Below, one piece after another: positions 16,961 to 26,411 of a stretch of 64,000 bases of DNA (position 1 is its first letter; the number at the start of each line of letters is the position of its first letter). A program made the translations under genes and the position numbers. Source of the DNA: PLanc-01 sp035342095 (GTDB taxonomy: Bacteria > Planctomycetota > Phycisphaerae > Sedimentisphaerales > Anaerobacaceae); NCBI GenBank assembly GCA_035342095.1, contig DAOQWL010000011.1, forward strand, positions 1 to 64,000, in the 5' to 3' direction. The notes below the pieces were generated by a model, which was not told the origin of the DNA, did not search any database, and was given only the letters and a program-made list of their open reading frames with translations.

Positions 16961-18034
16961 CTACGCAACCTCCGACTCGACCATCTGCCCGGTCTGCACG
17001 CAATCCGTCACGTCCACCCTGTGCTCGTCGGATTTCGTCCGCTCGATGAAATCCTTCACGAGGTCGAACATCCGCTGGACCTGCTCGCTGGTCGGCTCAT
17101 GCCTGGCGAACTTGACGAGGTCGCAATGGGTCAGGAACTCCTCCAATACCTGCTTGTCCGAGGAGGCAAACACCTGGGCGGACCGCAATTCCCCAAGGAA
17201 CTCTTCCGTCGTCTGTTCCGGCGCGTGCAGATCGAATCGGTCCTCGATGTAGTGCCGCAGGATGCCGCTGATTCGCTCGTAGAACTCCTTGACCCGTCCC
17301 TGCTCGATGAGGTTCAAGGCCACCAGGGCGCGCAGGCGGGCGTAGGCCACCTCGTGGGCGGGTTTGAAGATCCGGACCAGTTGCCTGGCTCGCTTGCCGC
17401 GAAGGAGCAGCGCTCCCGTCGGAATCGCGGCCACAGCGAGCGCCGCGAGTGCCCAGAGCCACCATCGTCGAGCGGGCCTGGGCATCTCGACGACGCCTTC
17501 GATATCCTCGATCACGAGCTTCGCCCGCTGGTCGCCCAGCAACGACGTGACCTCGACGGCAATTGGCTCGCTGCTCAGCTCGTGCCTGGCGTTCGGGTCG
17601 TTGGTATCGCGGAATCCGAAGGTGAAGGCGGGGATCTCGTAGTTTCCCGAGAGGAACGGCTCCAAGCGGTACTGATAGGTCGTCACGACGTTGTTTTTCG
17701 CGTCGAGCTTCTCGCCCAGGTTGTCCCAATCCACGATCCCGAAGCTCTCGAGCACCTTGTCCACTTTGGGCATCTCGATCTTGTACCCGCTCTGGAGCGT
17801 CGCCTCGAACTGGAGCAGGACGGTGTCGGCGATGCTGAGCTTCGTCTTGTCCAGGCGGACGTGGACCGTAGCAGGCCCTCGCTCGTAGACCTTGTCCACC
17901 TCGAATTGTCCTTCTCTCGCGTCACCAGCAGAATCACGCCTGCAACCGGCAACGATCAGCAACAGAGCCGTGCAGATCAGTGGAAGATGGTGCGTGATAC
18001 GCACCCTACGAATTGGTCGCGTCGATCCCCTCAT
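16961..18034 (-). CDS. BatD-like lipoprotein with C-terminal helical domain
   Basis: 357 residues. A basic N-terminus and a lipobox (LLLIVAGC) indicate a lipoprotein. Then come a BatD-like beta domain (VHVRLDKTKLSIADTVLLQF), a membrane segment (WWLWALAALAVAAIPTGALL) and a soluble helical domain (YARLRALVALNLIEQGRVKE, FYERISGILRHYIEDRF). The layout recalls the DUF4381-type partners of Bat clusters. The ATG overlaps the parvulin stop (ATGA). Part of the n-region (RRVRITHHLP) is encoded by a copy of repeat family C, so the repeat supplies positive charge to the signal peptide. Confidence 0.75.
   Translation of the reverse strand: MRGSTRPIRRVRITHHLPLICTALLLIVAGCRRDSAGDAREGQFEVDKVYERGPATVHVRLDKTKLSIADTVLLQFEATLQSGYKIEMPKVDKVLESFGIVDWDNLGEKLDAKNNVVTTYQYRLEPFLSGNYEIPAFTFGFRDTNDPNARHELSSEPIAVEVTSLLGDQRAKLVIEDIEGVVEMPRPARRWWLWALAALAVAAIPTGALLLRGKRARQLVRIFKPAHEVAYARLRALVALNLIEQGRVKEFYERISGILRHYIEDRFDLHAPEQTTEEFLGELRSAQVFASSDKQVLEEFLTHCDLVKFARHEPTSEQVQRMFDLVKDFIERTKSDEHRVDVTDCVQTGQMVESEVA
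17982..18009. repeat. Repeat family C copy 1, in a signal-peptide region
   Basis: 28 bp with the palindromic core GTGCGTGATACGCAC between GGAAGATG and CCTAC. It matches the copy inside murD at 25 of 28 positions, in opposite orientation relative to the host gene. Here it encodes part of the n-region of a lipoprotein signal peptide. Confidence 0.75.
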
Positions 18035-19425
18035 GGCTTCGGCGACACCTCCTGCGGTGATTCCTGCCGGGCCGGCGCCAACACTGAGGTGTGGATGACC
18101 ACCTGGTGCTTGTCCATCATTTCCTTGATGTAGTCGCGCTGGACCTCTTCGCTCTTGCGGCTCAGCAACTCCCTCATCACCTGCTGACGGACCTCGTCGA
18201 ACGTCTTCTGCCGCGAGGGGTGCTTCTCATCGAGCCGGACGATCTCCCAGCCCTTGTCCGTCTTGAACGGCTTGTCGAGGATCTTGCCCCCTTCCGCAGC
18301 GAAGATGTTCGCGTTGAGGTCGTTCGAGTCGCCGATGCCGGGGACGTAGGAGCCCGGCTGCACGTCGGCCGGGATCTTGCCGCCGCTGTCTTTCGTGCTT
18401 GCATCCAGCGACGAACCGCGCGCCAGTTCCGCGAAGTCGTTGCCTTCCTGGGCGAGTTTGAGCAGATCGTTGGCTTTCTGCTCGTCGGCGACGAGGATAT
18501 GGCTGATCTTCGCCTTGGCGGGCTCGACGTACTTGTCCTTGTTGGCCGTGTAGTACGTCTGGACGTCGGTGTCCGTGATATGGATCTTCGACGCGAGCTG
18601 CTCGTCGAGCATCTGCCGACTGAGAGCCTGGCGCGTCAGGCTGTGGAGAAACCGCTTCACCTCGGGCTCGTCGCCCAACTGCTGATCGAGCGCCTGGCGG
18701 TACAGGATCTCCTGGGCCAGCCAGCTCTGGAGGAATTCCTGTTTCGCCTGCGGGGCGCGGAGCTGTTCCAGGGCGCGCTTCTTCTGCTCGTTGATCTGCT
18801 CCGGCGCCATGAAAGCACGCATCGGGGTCAACTGGTCGTCGATGCTCTCCTCGATCAGGGCATCCAACTGCGACTCCGTGATCTTCTCGGCGCCGATCTC
18901 GGCGACTACCTTGCCGCCGGCAGGCTGGGTCGAACCGATGCTCGTGCGATCCATCAGCTCGTATCGCAGGGCCGAGAACTTGCCCAATCGCTCGAAGCAC
19001 TCCTTGACGTGCGCGTTGATCTGCGGGCCGAGTTCGTCCACCTTGGCCGCCGCTTCGCTGCGATAGAAGTGCTCGATGGCATCGCCGTAGAGGCCGGCCT
19101 TCTCCAGCAGACCGCCGATCTGAAAATGGATCTGCGCCCGTTGGAGGCCCGCAAGCTGCGCGCTGGTCAGATACTCCTGCCACGCCGCCGCGGCCTGCTG
19201 GTAGAGACCCCGCTGGGCCAGCTTCGAAGCCAGGTCTTTGGCCTGTTCCTCGGACAGCCCTGTGCCGGAGACGCTCCGAGGCATCCTCTTGGCCATCTCG
19301 ACCGTGAGCCTCGCGTGCACCGACACGAGAGCCAGCAGAACAAGCAGCAGAACCAAGGTCGCTACGCCGATCTTCGAACCGGGCGACTTCTTCTGTGGAA
19401 GTGAGAAATCCAGCTTATCTGCCAT
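18031..19425 (-). CDS. Membrane-anchored parvulin-type peptidyl-prolyl isomerase
   Basis: 464 residues. One N-terminal membrane anchor (VATLVLLLVLLALVSVHARL), TPR-like helices, then a SurA-like chaperone region and a PpiC-type rotamase domain (AKISHILVADEQKANDLLKL, FAELARGSSLDASTKDSGGK, FKTDKGWEIVRLDEKHP). Expected to act in the periplasm on folding of exported proteins. It lies inside the MoxR/Bat operon, overlapping the BatD-like lipoprotein gene by ATGA and 38 bases from the DUF58 gene. A folding factor is not a standard member of this operon; it may serve the beta-rich Bat proteins (inference). Confidence 0.87.
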   Translation of the reverse strand: MADKLDFSLPQKKSPGSKIGVATLVLLLVLLALVSVHARLTVEMAKRMPRSVSGTGLSEEQAKDLASKLAQRGLYQQAAAAWQEYLTSAQLAGLQRAQIHFQIGGLLEKAGLYGDAIEHFYRSEAAAKVDELGPQINAHVKECFERLGKFSALRYELMDRTSIGSTQPAGGKVVAEIGAEKITESQLDALIEESIDDQLTPMRAFMAPEQINEQKKRALEQLRAPQAKQEFLQSWLAQEILYRQALDQQLGDEPEVKRFLHSLTRQALSRQMLDEQLASKIHITDTDVQTYYTANKDKYVEPAKAKISHILVADEQKANDLLKLAQEGNDFAELARGSSLDASTKDSGGKIPADVQPGSYVPGIGDSNDLNANIFAAEGGKILDKPFKTDKGWEIVRLDEKHPSRQKTFDEVRQQVMRELLSRKSEEVQRDYIKEMMDKHQVVIHTSVLAPARQESPQEVSPKP

Positions 19426-19463
19426 TGCTTTCTATCGCCTCACCCATTCAGTATTCACCGACC

Positions 19464-20339
19464 TCACCGTCGTCGGTGGCGCATGTGGAAGAACTGAATC
19501 ACGTCGTTGATATACGGCTTGTCCGTCGCAATCGGGATGAAGTCCACGTTGCTCGAACGGAACATGCCCTGGAGTTCGTTGAATCGCTCGGAACTGTGCC
19601 CGCCGTACTGGTCGCGGAACCGTCGGCTCGACGTATCGACGAGCATGATCTCGCCCGTCTCGGCGTCCTGGACCTCGATCAGACCCACCGAGGGCATCGC
19701 CACTTCCACCCGGTCGCGGACCGGCACGCAGATGACGTCGTGGCGCTTGTTCAACAGGCTCAGCGGCTTTTTGAACCCCGTCTCGATGAAGTCCGAGACC
19801 ACAAAGAGGGTCGCCCGCTTGCGGACCACCTTGGCGACGTAGTCCAGCGCCAGCGGGATGTTCGTCTTTCGCTTGGGCATCTGGAAGGCCAGCAGCTCAC
19901 GAATCAGGCGAAGGATGTGCCGGCTGCCCTTCTTCGGCGGGATGAACAGCTCGATCCGGTCCGTGAAGATCAAGAGGCCCACCTTGTCGTTGTTCTTGGC
20001 CGCGGCGAAGGCCAGGACCGCGCAGAACTCCGCGGCCAACTCGTTCTTCATCTTGCTGACGGTCCCGAATTCGCCGGACGCGCTCAGGTCCACCGCGAAG
20101 AGCACCGTCATCTCCCGCTCCTCGACGAACCGCTTGATGAACGGCTTGCCCGTCCGCGCGGTGACGTTCCAGTCGATGGAGCGGATGTCGTCGCCGGGCA
20201 TGTACTCGCGGACCTCGTCGAACTGCATCCCCCGACCCTTGAACACGCTCTCGTACTGGCCTGCAAAGCTCGCGTTCACCGCGCGGGAGGTGTAGATCTG
20301 AATCTGCCGTATTCGCTTGATGAGGTCTTGCGGTATCAT
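19464..20339 (-). CDS. DUF58 domain protein of the MoxR/Bat operon
   Basis: 291 residues, cytoplasmic, with the DUF58 signature GMQFDEVREYMPGDDIRSID followed by WNVTARTGKPFIKRFVEERE and a VWA-like core (VLFAVDLSASGEFG). DUF58 proteins are regular neighbours of MoxR ATPases. The ATG is preceded almost directly by a 30-bp repeat of family F, so a normal Shine-Dalgarno sequence is not visible. The C-terminus IPIATDKPYINDVIQFFHMR is complete. Exact biochemical role unknown. Confidence 0.9.
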   Translation of the reverse strand: MIPQDLIKRIRQIQIYTSRAVNASFAGQYESVFKGRGMQFDEVREYMPGDDIRSIDWNVTARTGKPFIKRFVEEREMTVLFAVDLSASGEFGTVSKMKNELAAEFCAVLAFAAAKNNDKVGLLIFTDRIELFIPPKKGSRHILRLIRELLAFQMPKRKTNIPLALDYVAKVVRKRATLFVVSDFIETGFKKPLSLLNKRHDVICVPVRDRVEVAMPSVGLIEVQDAETGEIMLVDTSSRRFRDQYGGHSSERFNELQGMFRSSNVDFIPIATDKPYINDVIQFFHMRHRRR

Positions 20340-20340
20340 A

Positions 20341-20370
20341 CCGGATGCTTCACTTCGTTCAGCATGACAA
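20341..20370. repeat. Repeat family F copy 1
   Basis: A 30-bp sequence starting CCGGATGCTTCACTTC and ending CAGCATGACAA, identical base for base to a copy upstream of uvrA. It starts one base from the DUF58 start codon and replaces the region where a ribosome-binding site is expected. Internal ATGCT/AGCAT arms make it a small hairpin. Confidence 0.85.
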
Positions 20371-20408
20371 CCTCCGTGGGAAGTCCTGACAACAGGAGAC
20401 CATTACGA

Positions 20409-21398
<990 letters not shown>

Positions 21399-21756
21399 AA
21401 AGACTTACCCCAACGGAAGTTACAACTATCGTTAGATCCCTCGAACCCTGCCCGGCCGGGTAGACCGGTTTTCCTGCACGGTCATAAAAAAAACAATGCC
21501 GTTATTACGTCGCAAACGGCGAAATTGTTCCCATCTTACTACACCAAGGAACGCCATTGTTCAAGGCCTTATCCGCGTTTGCACGCCGCCTCGTCGCGGG
21601 GGCGGTCGCCCCCGACCCGCCCGGCCGATATGTCACGTCCTGAGCAAATTCCTTAGAACGGATTGAAGAGTCGCTTGCTATGATCGCCGAGGAAATTCAC
21701 ACGGTGACTCTTGTTGGTCAGGTGGAAGAACTCATTGCGTTCGCCAGGTTGAAGAA
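21399..21756. other. Divergent intergenic region between moxR and kinase gene
   Basis: Holds the 5' ends of two divergent transcripts. There are imperfect inverted repeats (GCCGTT/AACGGC around 21496-21520) and a GC-rich hairpin (CGGGGGCGG/CGCCCCCG-like near 21600), plus an A-run. No small gene with a binding site was seen. No unambiguous -10/-35 pair could be assigned on either strand. Confidence 0.35.
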
Positions 21757-24588
21757 ATGGTGAATCAGAACCGAAAGGACGAGGGGTCTGCTTACGACGC
21801 AGACAAGCCCCACCCTGCCACGAAACCCTCCCCCGACGCCGGGCGGCGGGCGTGGGTCCCGATTGCCATCCTCCTGACGATGCTTGCCTGCTTGTGTGTT
21901 GTGCCTCTGGTCGGCGCCCGCGGGTCGTCTCTCCGGGCAATCGCAGGGGGTTTCGCCATCTCGACGTTGTTCGCTGGATTCGGCGCCTGCCTGACAGCCA
22001 AGAGTTTTCTGATTCACGGCACACCGGGATTGCTGCCGCTGGGCTGCGGCATCGTCATGTGGGGCCTGGCCGGCATGGTCTCCAGCAGCACGTCGCCTCA
22101 GGGCGCCCGCTTCAGTGAGACCGTCTACTTCGGTTGCACGTCGCTGTCGGCCTTGTGGCTTGTGACGGGCGCATCCCTGTTGTTGCGAACGAGCCAACCC
22201 CTCTCGCGAAGGGTCTTCTGGCTGACAGCGACCTACACACTCGCCGGGGTGGCCGTCGTGGGGATCTCACTACTGGCATCCACGGGTGCGATCCCGCCCT
22301 TCTTTCTCCCCAACTGGGACACCCCTCCCATGCGACAACCCGGACCGGTTCTGAATATCACCTTGTTCATCCTCGCTGCCTTGTTGCTCGGCGCAGGGGC
22401 GGTGGAACGCAGACCGACATCCCCGTTCACGTACTGGTCCGCTGTGATCCCCGGGTTGATCGCGGCAGGGATCTTCGGGGCGAAGTTCCAGTCGGAATCC
22501 GGCATCTACGACCACACTGCCTATCTCTCGCAATTCCTCAGCGGCCTCTACATGCTGCTGATCGCGGTAGTCGCCTCCCAGCGGGAATCCCGCGCCCAGG
22601 AGATTGCTGCGGAAGCCGCCCTGCGGAGAAGCGACGAACTCTATCACCTGCTGTTCGAGAACATGACGGAGGGGTTCTTCATCGGCGAGGTGGTTTACGA
22701 TGAAGAGGGCAAGCCCTGCGATTATCGGCATCTCAATGTGAACCCGGGCCACGAGCGACAGACCGGCTTCAAACGGGAACGAGTGACAGGCAGGACCTCG
22801 CGGGAACTGTTCTTCCCTACCCCCAATCCGGTGGCAACACAGAAGTTCTGTGAGGCGGGGCACCTCGGACGCTCCTCCCACTTCGAGATCTTCAGTCAGG
22901 CCATGGGCAAGTACCTGGACATCATTGCATTCCCGCTGGGAAAAGGCAGATTCGCCTCGCTCACCATCGACATCACCGAGCGCAGACTGGCCGAAGAGGC
23001 ACTGCGACGAAGCGAGGAGAAGTACCGCACCATCGTGGACACGGCAACCGAGGGAATCCTGGTCGTCGGGCCGGACACACTGACGACTTTCGCCAATGCC
23101 CGCATGGCGAAGATGCTGGGCTATGCCGACGACGAGTTGGTCGGTCGGCAGATCAGCGACTTCATGTTCGAGGAAGATGTGCCCGATCACGCGCGAAGGA
23201 TCGCGAATCGCCGCCGGGGGATATCGGAGAACTACGAGCGCCGATTCCGCCGCAAGGACGGACAAACGGTATGGACGCTTGTATCCGCAACGCCACTGCT
23301 GGACAACAACCAACGCTTCCAGGGCTCTTTTGCGATGTTCACCGACATCACCGAACGGAAGGAGGCGGAACGCAAAGCGAGGGAGTCCAACGACTTGCTG
23401 CGCGCCAGTGAACAACACCTCAAGGCGGTCGTGAACGGCTCGCCCATCCCGCAATTCGTGATCGGCAGGGACCATCGCATCATTTACTGGAACCGGGCGT
23501 TGGAGGAGTGCAGCGGGCTGCGGGCGGAGGAAATGGTCGGCACCCGCGAGCAATGGCGCGCCTTCTACGGAAGCGAACGCCCCTGCCTGGCCGACCTGCT
23601 GGTCGAGGACGAGACAGACAGGATCGAGCAGTTGTATGCCGGCAAGTACAGCCGCTCCCGATTGATCGAGGGCGCCTTCGAGGGCGTCGACTTCTTCCCC
23701 GAGATGCGCGGCGGCACGTGGCTCTCTTTCACCGTCGCACTGATTCACAACAAGGATGGCGAGGTCATCGGCGCGGTGGAAACCCTGGCCGACATCACCG
23801 AGCGCAATCGGATGGAGCAGGCCCTGCGGGACTTGAACGCAACATTGGAGAGCAAAGTCGTGCAGCGTACGGCGGAGCTGGAGAAACGGACTCGGCAGCT
23901 CCAGCAACTGACGCTCCAGTTGTCCCAGGCGGAGGACCGGGAGCGCACGCGGATCGGAGCGATCCTGCATGAGGATTTCCAGCAGCAAATCGCGGCCGCC
24001 AAGCTTCATCTGAGCTTGTTGAGCAAATGCGTGGAGGACAATCCGCAGCAACAGGACATCGTCGCCCGGGTGGATGAGATTCTCCGAGACGCCATCGAGC
24101 AATCGCGGAGCCTGGCGCACGAACTGAGTCCCGCCGCACTGTCTCAGAACGACCTGACCGAGATCCTTCGATGGCTGGCCACCCGAGTGAGTACGGAACT
24201 CGGCCTGAAGGTCCACGTGAGCGCCCAGGACGAAGTGATCCTGCCTTCTGACGCGCTGACGGTCTTCCTGTTCCGGGCGGTCCAGGAGATGCTCCGGAAC
24301 GTGGCCAAGCACTCCCAGGCCCGTGAGGCGACGATTCGAACGACCTATCACGGGCGGTACGTGTGCATCTCCGTGCGCGACCAGGGCACAGGATTCAATC
24401 CCAAGGAACTGGAAGAAGGCGTTGGATTCGGGCTGATGAACATCCGCGAGCGGAGCGAGATGCTGGGCGGCCGCCTGAAGGTCCGCAGCCGCAAGAACGT
24501 CGGCACCGCGCTGTACCTCACGGTCCCCAACGAAGATGCCCAAGCAACGGACGCCGCCGTTCACGAGGTCTGCGTTCAGGGCAAGTGA
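21757..24588 (+). CDS. Membrane-bound multi-PAS sensor histidine kinase
   Basis: 943 residues. Eight hydrophobic segments in residues 30-280 form an integral membrane sensor of MASE-like type. Three PAS domains follow (YHLLFENMTEGFFIGEVVYD, KYRTIVDTATEGILVVG, LKAVVNGSPIPQFVIGRDH), then a coiled coil, a HisKA_3-type domain (ERTRIGAILHEDFQQQIA, His in ILHED) and an ATPase (EMLRNVAKHSQARE, VRDQGTGFNPKE, GFGLMNIRERSEMLGGRL). The NarX/LiaS-type kinase would pair with a LuxR-type regulator, none of which is in the window. The ATG has GAAGAA upstream. Signal unknown. Confidence 0.9.
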   Translation: MVNQNRKDEGSAYDADKPHPATKPSPDAGRRAWVPIAILLTMLACLCVVPLVGARGSSLRAIAGGFAISTLFAGFGACLTAKSFLIHGTPGLLPLGCGIVMWGLAGMVSSSTSPQGARFSETVYFGCTSLSALWLVTGASLLLRTSQPLSRRVFWLTATYTLAGVAVVGISLLASTGAIPPFFLPNWDTPPMRQPGPVLNITLFILAALLLGAGAVERRPTSPFTYWSAVIPGLIAAGIFGAKFQSESGIYDHTAYLSQFLSGLYMLLIAVVASQRESRAQEIAAEAALRRSDELYHLLFENMTEGFFIGEVVYDEEGKPCDYRHLNVNPGHERQTGFKRERVTGRTSRELFFPTPNPVATQKFCEAGHLGRSSHFEIFSQAMGKYLDIIAFPLGKGRFASLTIDITERRLAEEALRRSEEKYRTIVDTATEGILVVGPDTLTTFANARMAKMLGYADDELVGRQISDFMFEEDVPDHARRIANRRRGISENYERRFRRKDGQTVWTLVSATPLLDNNQRFQGSFAMFTDITERKEAERKARESNDLLRASEQHLKAVVNGSPIPQFVIGRDHRIIYWNRALEECSGLRAEEMVGTREQWRAFYGSERPCLADLLVEDETDRIEQLYAGKYSRSRLIEGAFEGVDFFPEMRGGTWLSFTVALIHNKDGEVIGAVETLADITERNRMEQALRDLNATLESKVVQRTAELEKRTRQLQQLTLQLSQAEDRERTRIGAILHEDFQQQIAAAKLHLSLLSKCVEDNPQQQDIVARVDEILRDAIEQSRSLAHELSPAALSQNDLTEILRWLATRVSTELGLKVHVSAQDEVILPSDALTVFLFRAVQEMLRNVAKHSQAREATIRTTYHGRYVCISVRDQGTGFNPKELEEGVGFGLMNIRERSEMLGGRLKVRSRKNVGTALYLTVPNEDAQATDAAVHEVCVQGK

Positions 24589-24625
24589 GCCCGCGGCGCC
24601 AATGATCCTGCAATTGCCGCTGGAG

Positions 24626-25396
24626 TCATCGAGTTTGCTCCTGACGCCCGCGGCCTGCGCAATCCTGAAGCTTGATCCGACTCACCACTTGATGAGCGAG
24701 CCGCGTCGGTTCCGGGATGCGGTACCTCGTGGTGCACGCAAGAGTCACACGCACAGCGTCTTCCAGCAGACACCGGTGGCCAACCGAGACGAAGACCGGC
24801 TTCACGTGGCTTCGCGTCCGAACCACCGCGCCGATCACTTCTTCCCCATCTCGCAGAGGGCTCCAAGCCCCTTTCTCCTCGCTGGGCTCGTCGAATGTGC
24901 CGATCAGTCGACTTTTGGCGCAGCCGACCGTGGGTTTGTCGAAGAACAGGCCCAGATGCGCCGCCAGTCCGAGCCGTCGCGGATGCGCAACTCCTTGCCC
25001 ATCAATCACATACAGATCGGGCTCGCGACTGAGCTTGCCGACCGCCTCCAGGCAGACCGGCGCCTCGCGAAACGACAGCAGGCCGGGGATATAGGGAAAC
25101 CGCGTCTCCTGCTCCGCGGACACCGTCTCGACGTGCTCAAGCTCAAAGGCCAAAGGCAATGTGGCACCCCCGCCCTCGGGGGTGATGGTTTCCCAGCCGA
25201 GGGCGGCTGGGCCACACACCTCCAGCATCACAGCCGCCGCGAAGATCCGCTTGCCGTCCTTGCTGAAGGCACAGTCCAGGCCCACGATCAGCCGGGGCAG
25301 CTCTTTCAGCGGCGTGAACTGCACTTCCCCCGCCAGGCGGGTCTGCAGATCCCTGGCTTCGGCATAGGACAGACTCCATTCGTGCAGGCTACGCAT
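24626..25396 (-). CDS. nfi: Endonuclease V (deoxyinosine 3' endonuclease)
   Basis: About 256 residues. It cleaves DNA near deoxyinosine. Family motifs: LIVGLDCAFS with the catalytic Asp, RFPYIPGLLSFREAP, DGQGVAHPRRLGLAAHLG, CAKSRLIG. An insertion CGPAALGWETITPEGGGAT lies between the first beta strands and the RFPYIPG motif, where family members have a short loop. It is encoded exactly by repeat family A, in the orientation opposite to that in batD. The ATG used has GGAG eight bases upstream; a GTG three codons earlier is also possible. Probably active, since motifs flank an ordinary surface-loop position (inference). Confidence 0.88.
   Translation of the reverse strand: MRSLHEWSLSYAEARDLQTRLAGEVQFTPLKELPRLIVGLDCAFSKDGKRIFAAAVMLEVCGPAALGWETITPEGGGATLPLAFELEHVETVSAEQETRFPYIPGLLSFREAPVCLEAVGKLSREPDLYVIDGQGVAHPRRLGLAAHLGLFFDKPTVGCAKSRLIGTFDEPSEEKGAWSPLRDGEEVIGAVVRTRSHVKPVFVSVGHRCLLEDAVRVTLACTTRYRIPEPTRLAHQVVSRIKLQDCAGRGRQEQTR
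25161..25215. repeat. Repeat family A copy 5, inside endonuclease V gene
   Basis: A 55-bp copy inverted relative to those in batD and the CheX-CBS gene, with both hairpins and both GTGGC/GCCAC ends. It is translated as a loop insertion. Confidence 0.85.
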
Positions 25397-25414
25397 TCCG
25401 GCCACTCCACACCC

Positions 25415-25651
25415 TCACTGCTCGCCAAACAACGCCTCGAACAGCTCCTTGGCCCGCGCCAATCCCTCTTCGCTGACTGCGACAGACTTGGCCTTGCTCT
25501 TGGGGTCGGAGATGTAGCCCTTCTTGTGGAGCCGGTCCATTGTGTCCCAGTCGAACGACTTCCAGGCCCGGGCCCCATACTTGCCCTCGGATGTGACCAG
25601 ATACAGCAGCGCCAGAGTGAAGTCGTCAACCTTGTCGTAGTTGATTTCCAT
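25415..25651 (-). CDS. DUF6429-like small protein
   Basis: 78 residues, no signal or membrane segment. The sequence (DDFTLALLYLVTSEGKYGAR, WDTMDRLHKKGYISDPKSKA, KSVAVSEEGLARAKELFE) matches the small DUF6429 family as I know it, a winged-helix-like fold with conserved KGYISDP and KSV motifs. Function unknown; transcriptional or antitoxin-like roles are guesses. It lies between endonuclease V and a small membrane protein gene, all on the minus strand with short gaps. Confidence 0.75.
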   Translation of the reverse strand: MEINYDKVDDFTLALLYLVTSEGKYGARAWKSFDWDTMDRLHKKGYISDPKSKAKSVAVSEEGLARAKELFEALFGEQ

Positions 25652-25657
25652 GTGAAC

Positions 25658-25954
25658 TCACGTCAATCCCCAGATCAGCCAGAATATGCAGAATCCCACC
25701 ACCGCCAATGCGGTGAAGAGGAGGCCGCGTTTTCGCCTGTCGGCAAGATACGACTTCGCAAGTGCCTCATCAAGATAGCATCTGTCGCCGACCCTCTTGA
25801 GAGCCCCATGCTCAACCAGCCGGCCGTAGTACCACCGGTCCGAGTAGGGAACCTCCGTTTCCAGGATGGCGGACTCCGGAGACACCGCCCCGCGCGCCCG
25901 CAAGAACGAGAAGATCCGCTTGATCCGCATGCCGATGACCGCCGCCGCTGACAT
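25658..25954 (-). CDS. Small membrane protein with winged-helix-like N-terminus
   Basis: About 98 residues: a basic N-terminal region (GMRIKRIFSFLRARGAVSPE, HGALKRVGDRCYLDEAL) that looks like a small helix-turn-helix, then one C-terminal membrane segment (GLLFTALAVVGFCIFWLIWG). Family not recognised. The ATG has GGGGTG six bases upstream; a GTG three codons earlier overlaps the upstream stop. It ends six bases before the DUF6429 start. Confidence 0.5.
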   Translation of the reverse strand: MSAAAVIGMRIKRIFSFLRARGAVSPESAILETEVPYSDRWYYGRLVEHGALKRVGDRCYLDEALAKSYLADRRKRGLLFTALAVVGFCIFWLIWGLT

Positions 25955-25959
25955 CGCGT

Positions 25960-26411
25960 TCACCCCGCAGCTCGAAATCCGCGTTCGTTGAACACCTCGA
26001 CCAGTTGGTTGTGCAGTCGAATCGTGCTATCCTCATCGCCGGACTCGCAGAAGATCAAGAGGATACCCCTATCCGCAATGCACATCGTCCTGAGGACGTT
26101 CCGATTGCCGTCCGCGCCGGTGAATTCCAGATGAGACGTCGTGCATTCCTTCCCGCGCCCGTCCTTCCATTTCTTGGACCCGGCCACGTAGGTCGGATCG
26201 CTCTGGGAGCCCCCTTCGCCGGCAACCCAGTTGGCCATCTTCCGATGAACCTCCACCACGGCGACGCCCACCTCTCTCTCCCAGCGGGAGTCGGTCACGA
26301 CCACCGAGCCGCCCTGATAGGAGTCATACGTCTTGGAGGGATGATGCCGGCACCCGCAGAGGGAAGCCAGTAGTACGCACAGACAGATAGATAGATAGAG
26401 CCTGTCTTCAT
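25960..26411 (-). CDS. Putative lipoprotein, best start out of frame at a tetranucleotide repeat
   Basis: The frame encodes a lipoprotein-like segment (CLCVLLASLCGCRHH) and about 125 further residues (SVVVTDSRWEREVGVAVVE to VEVFNERGFRAAG); family not recognised. In this frame only TTG or GTG starts without good binding sites exist upstream. An ATG with AGGAG eight bases before it starts MKTGSIYLS but is one base out of phase. Between the two lies a run of ATAG/ACAG tetramers. One extra tetramer would join ATG and body into a textbook lipoprotein of 151 residues (MKTGSIYLSICLCVLLASLC). Either a phase-variable gene in the OFF state or a frameshifted gene. Confidence 0.55.
26377..26400. repeat. 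Tetranucleotide repeat in a lipoprotein signal region
   Basis: Five consecutive tetramers on the plus strand, two ACAG then three ATAG, within the signal-peptide codons of the adjoining lipoprotein gene. Slippage by one unit shifts the frame. This is the only microsatellite-like tract of this kind I noticed in the window. Confidence 0.6.

Noticed and set aside
26377..26400. Tetranucleotide tract as chance low-complexity sequence only
   Set aside because: I kept it as a finding because its unit length, position in a signal peptide and frame logic fit together; chance remains possible with only five units.
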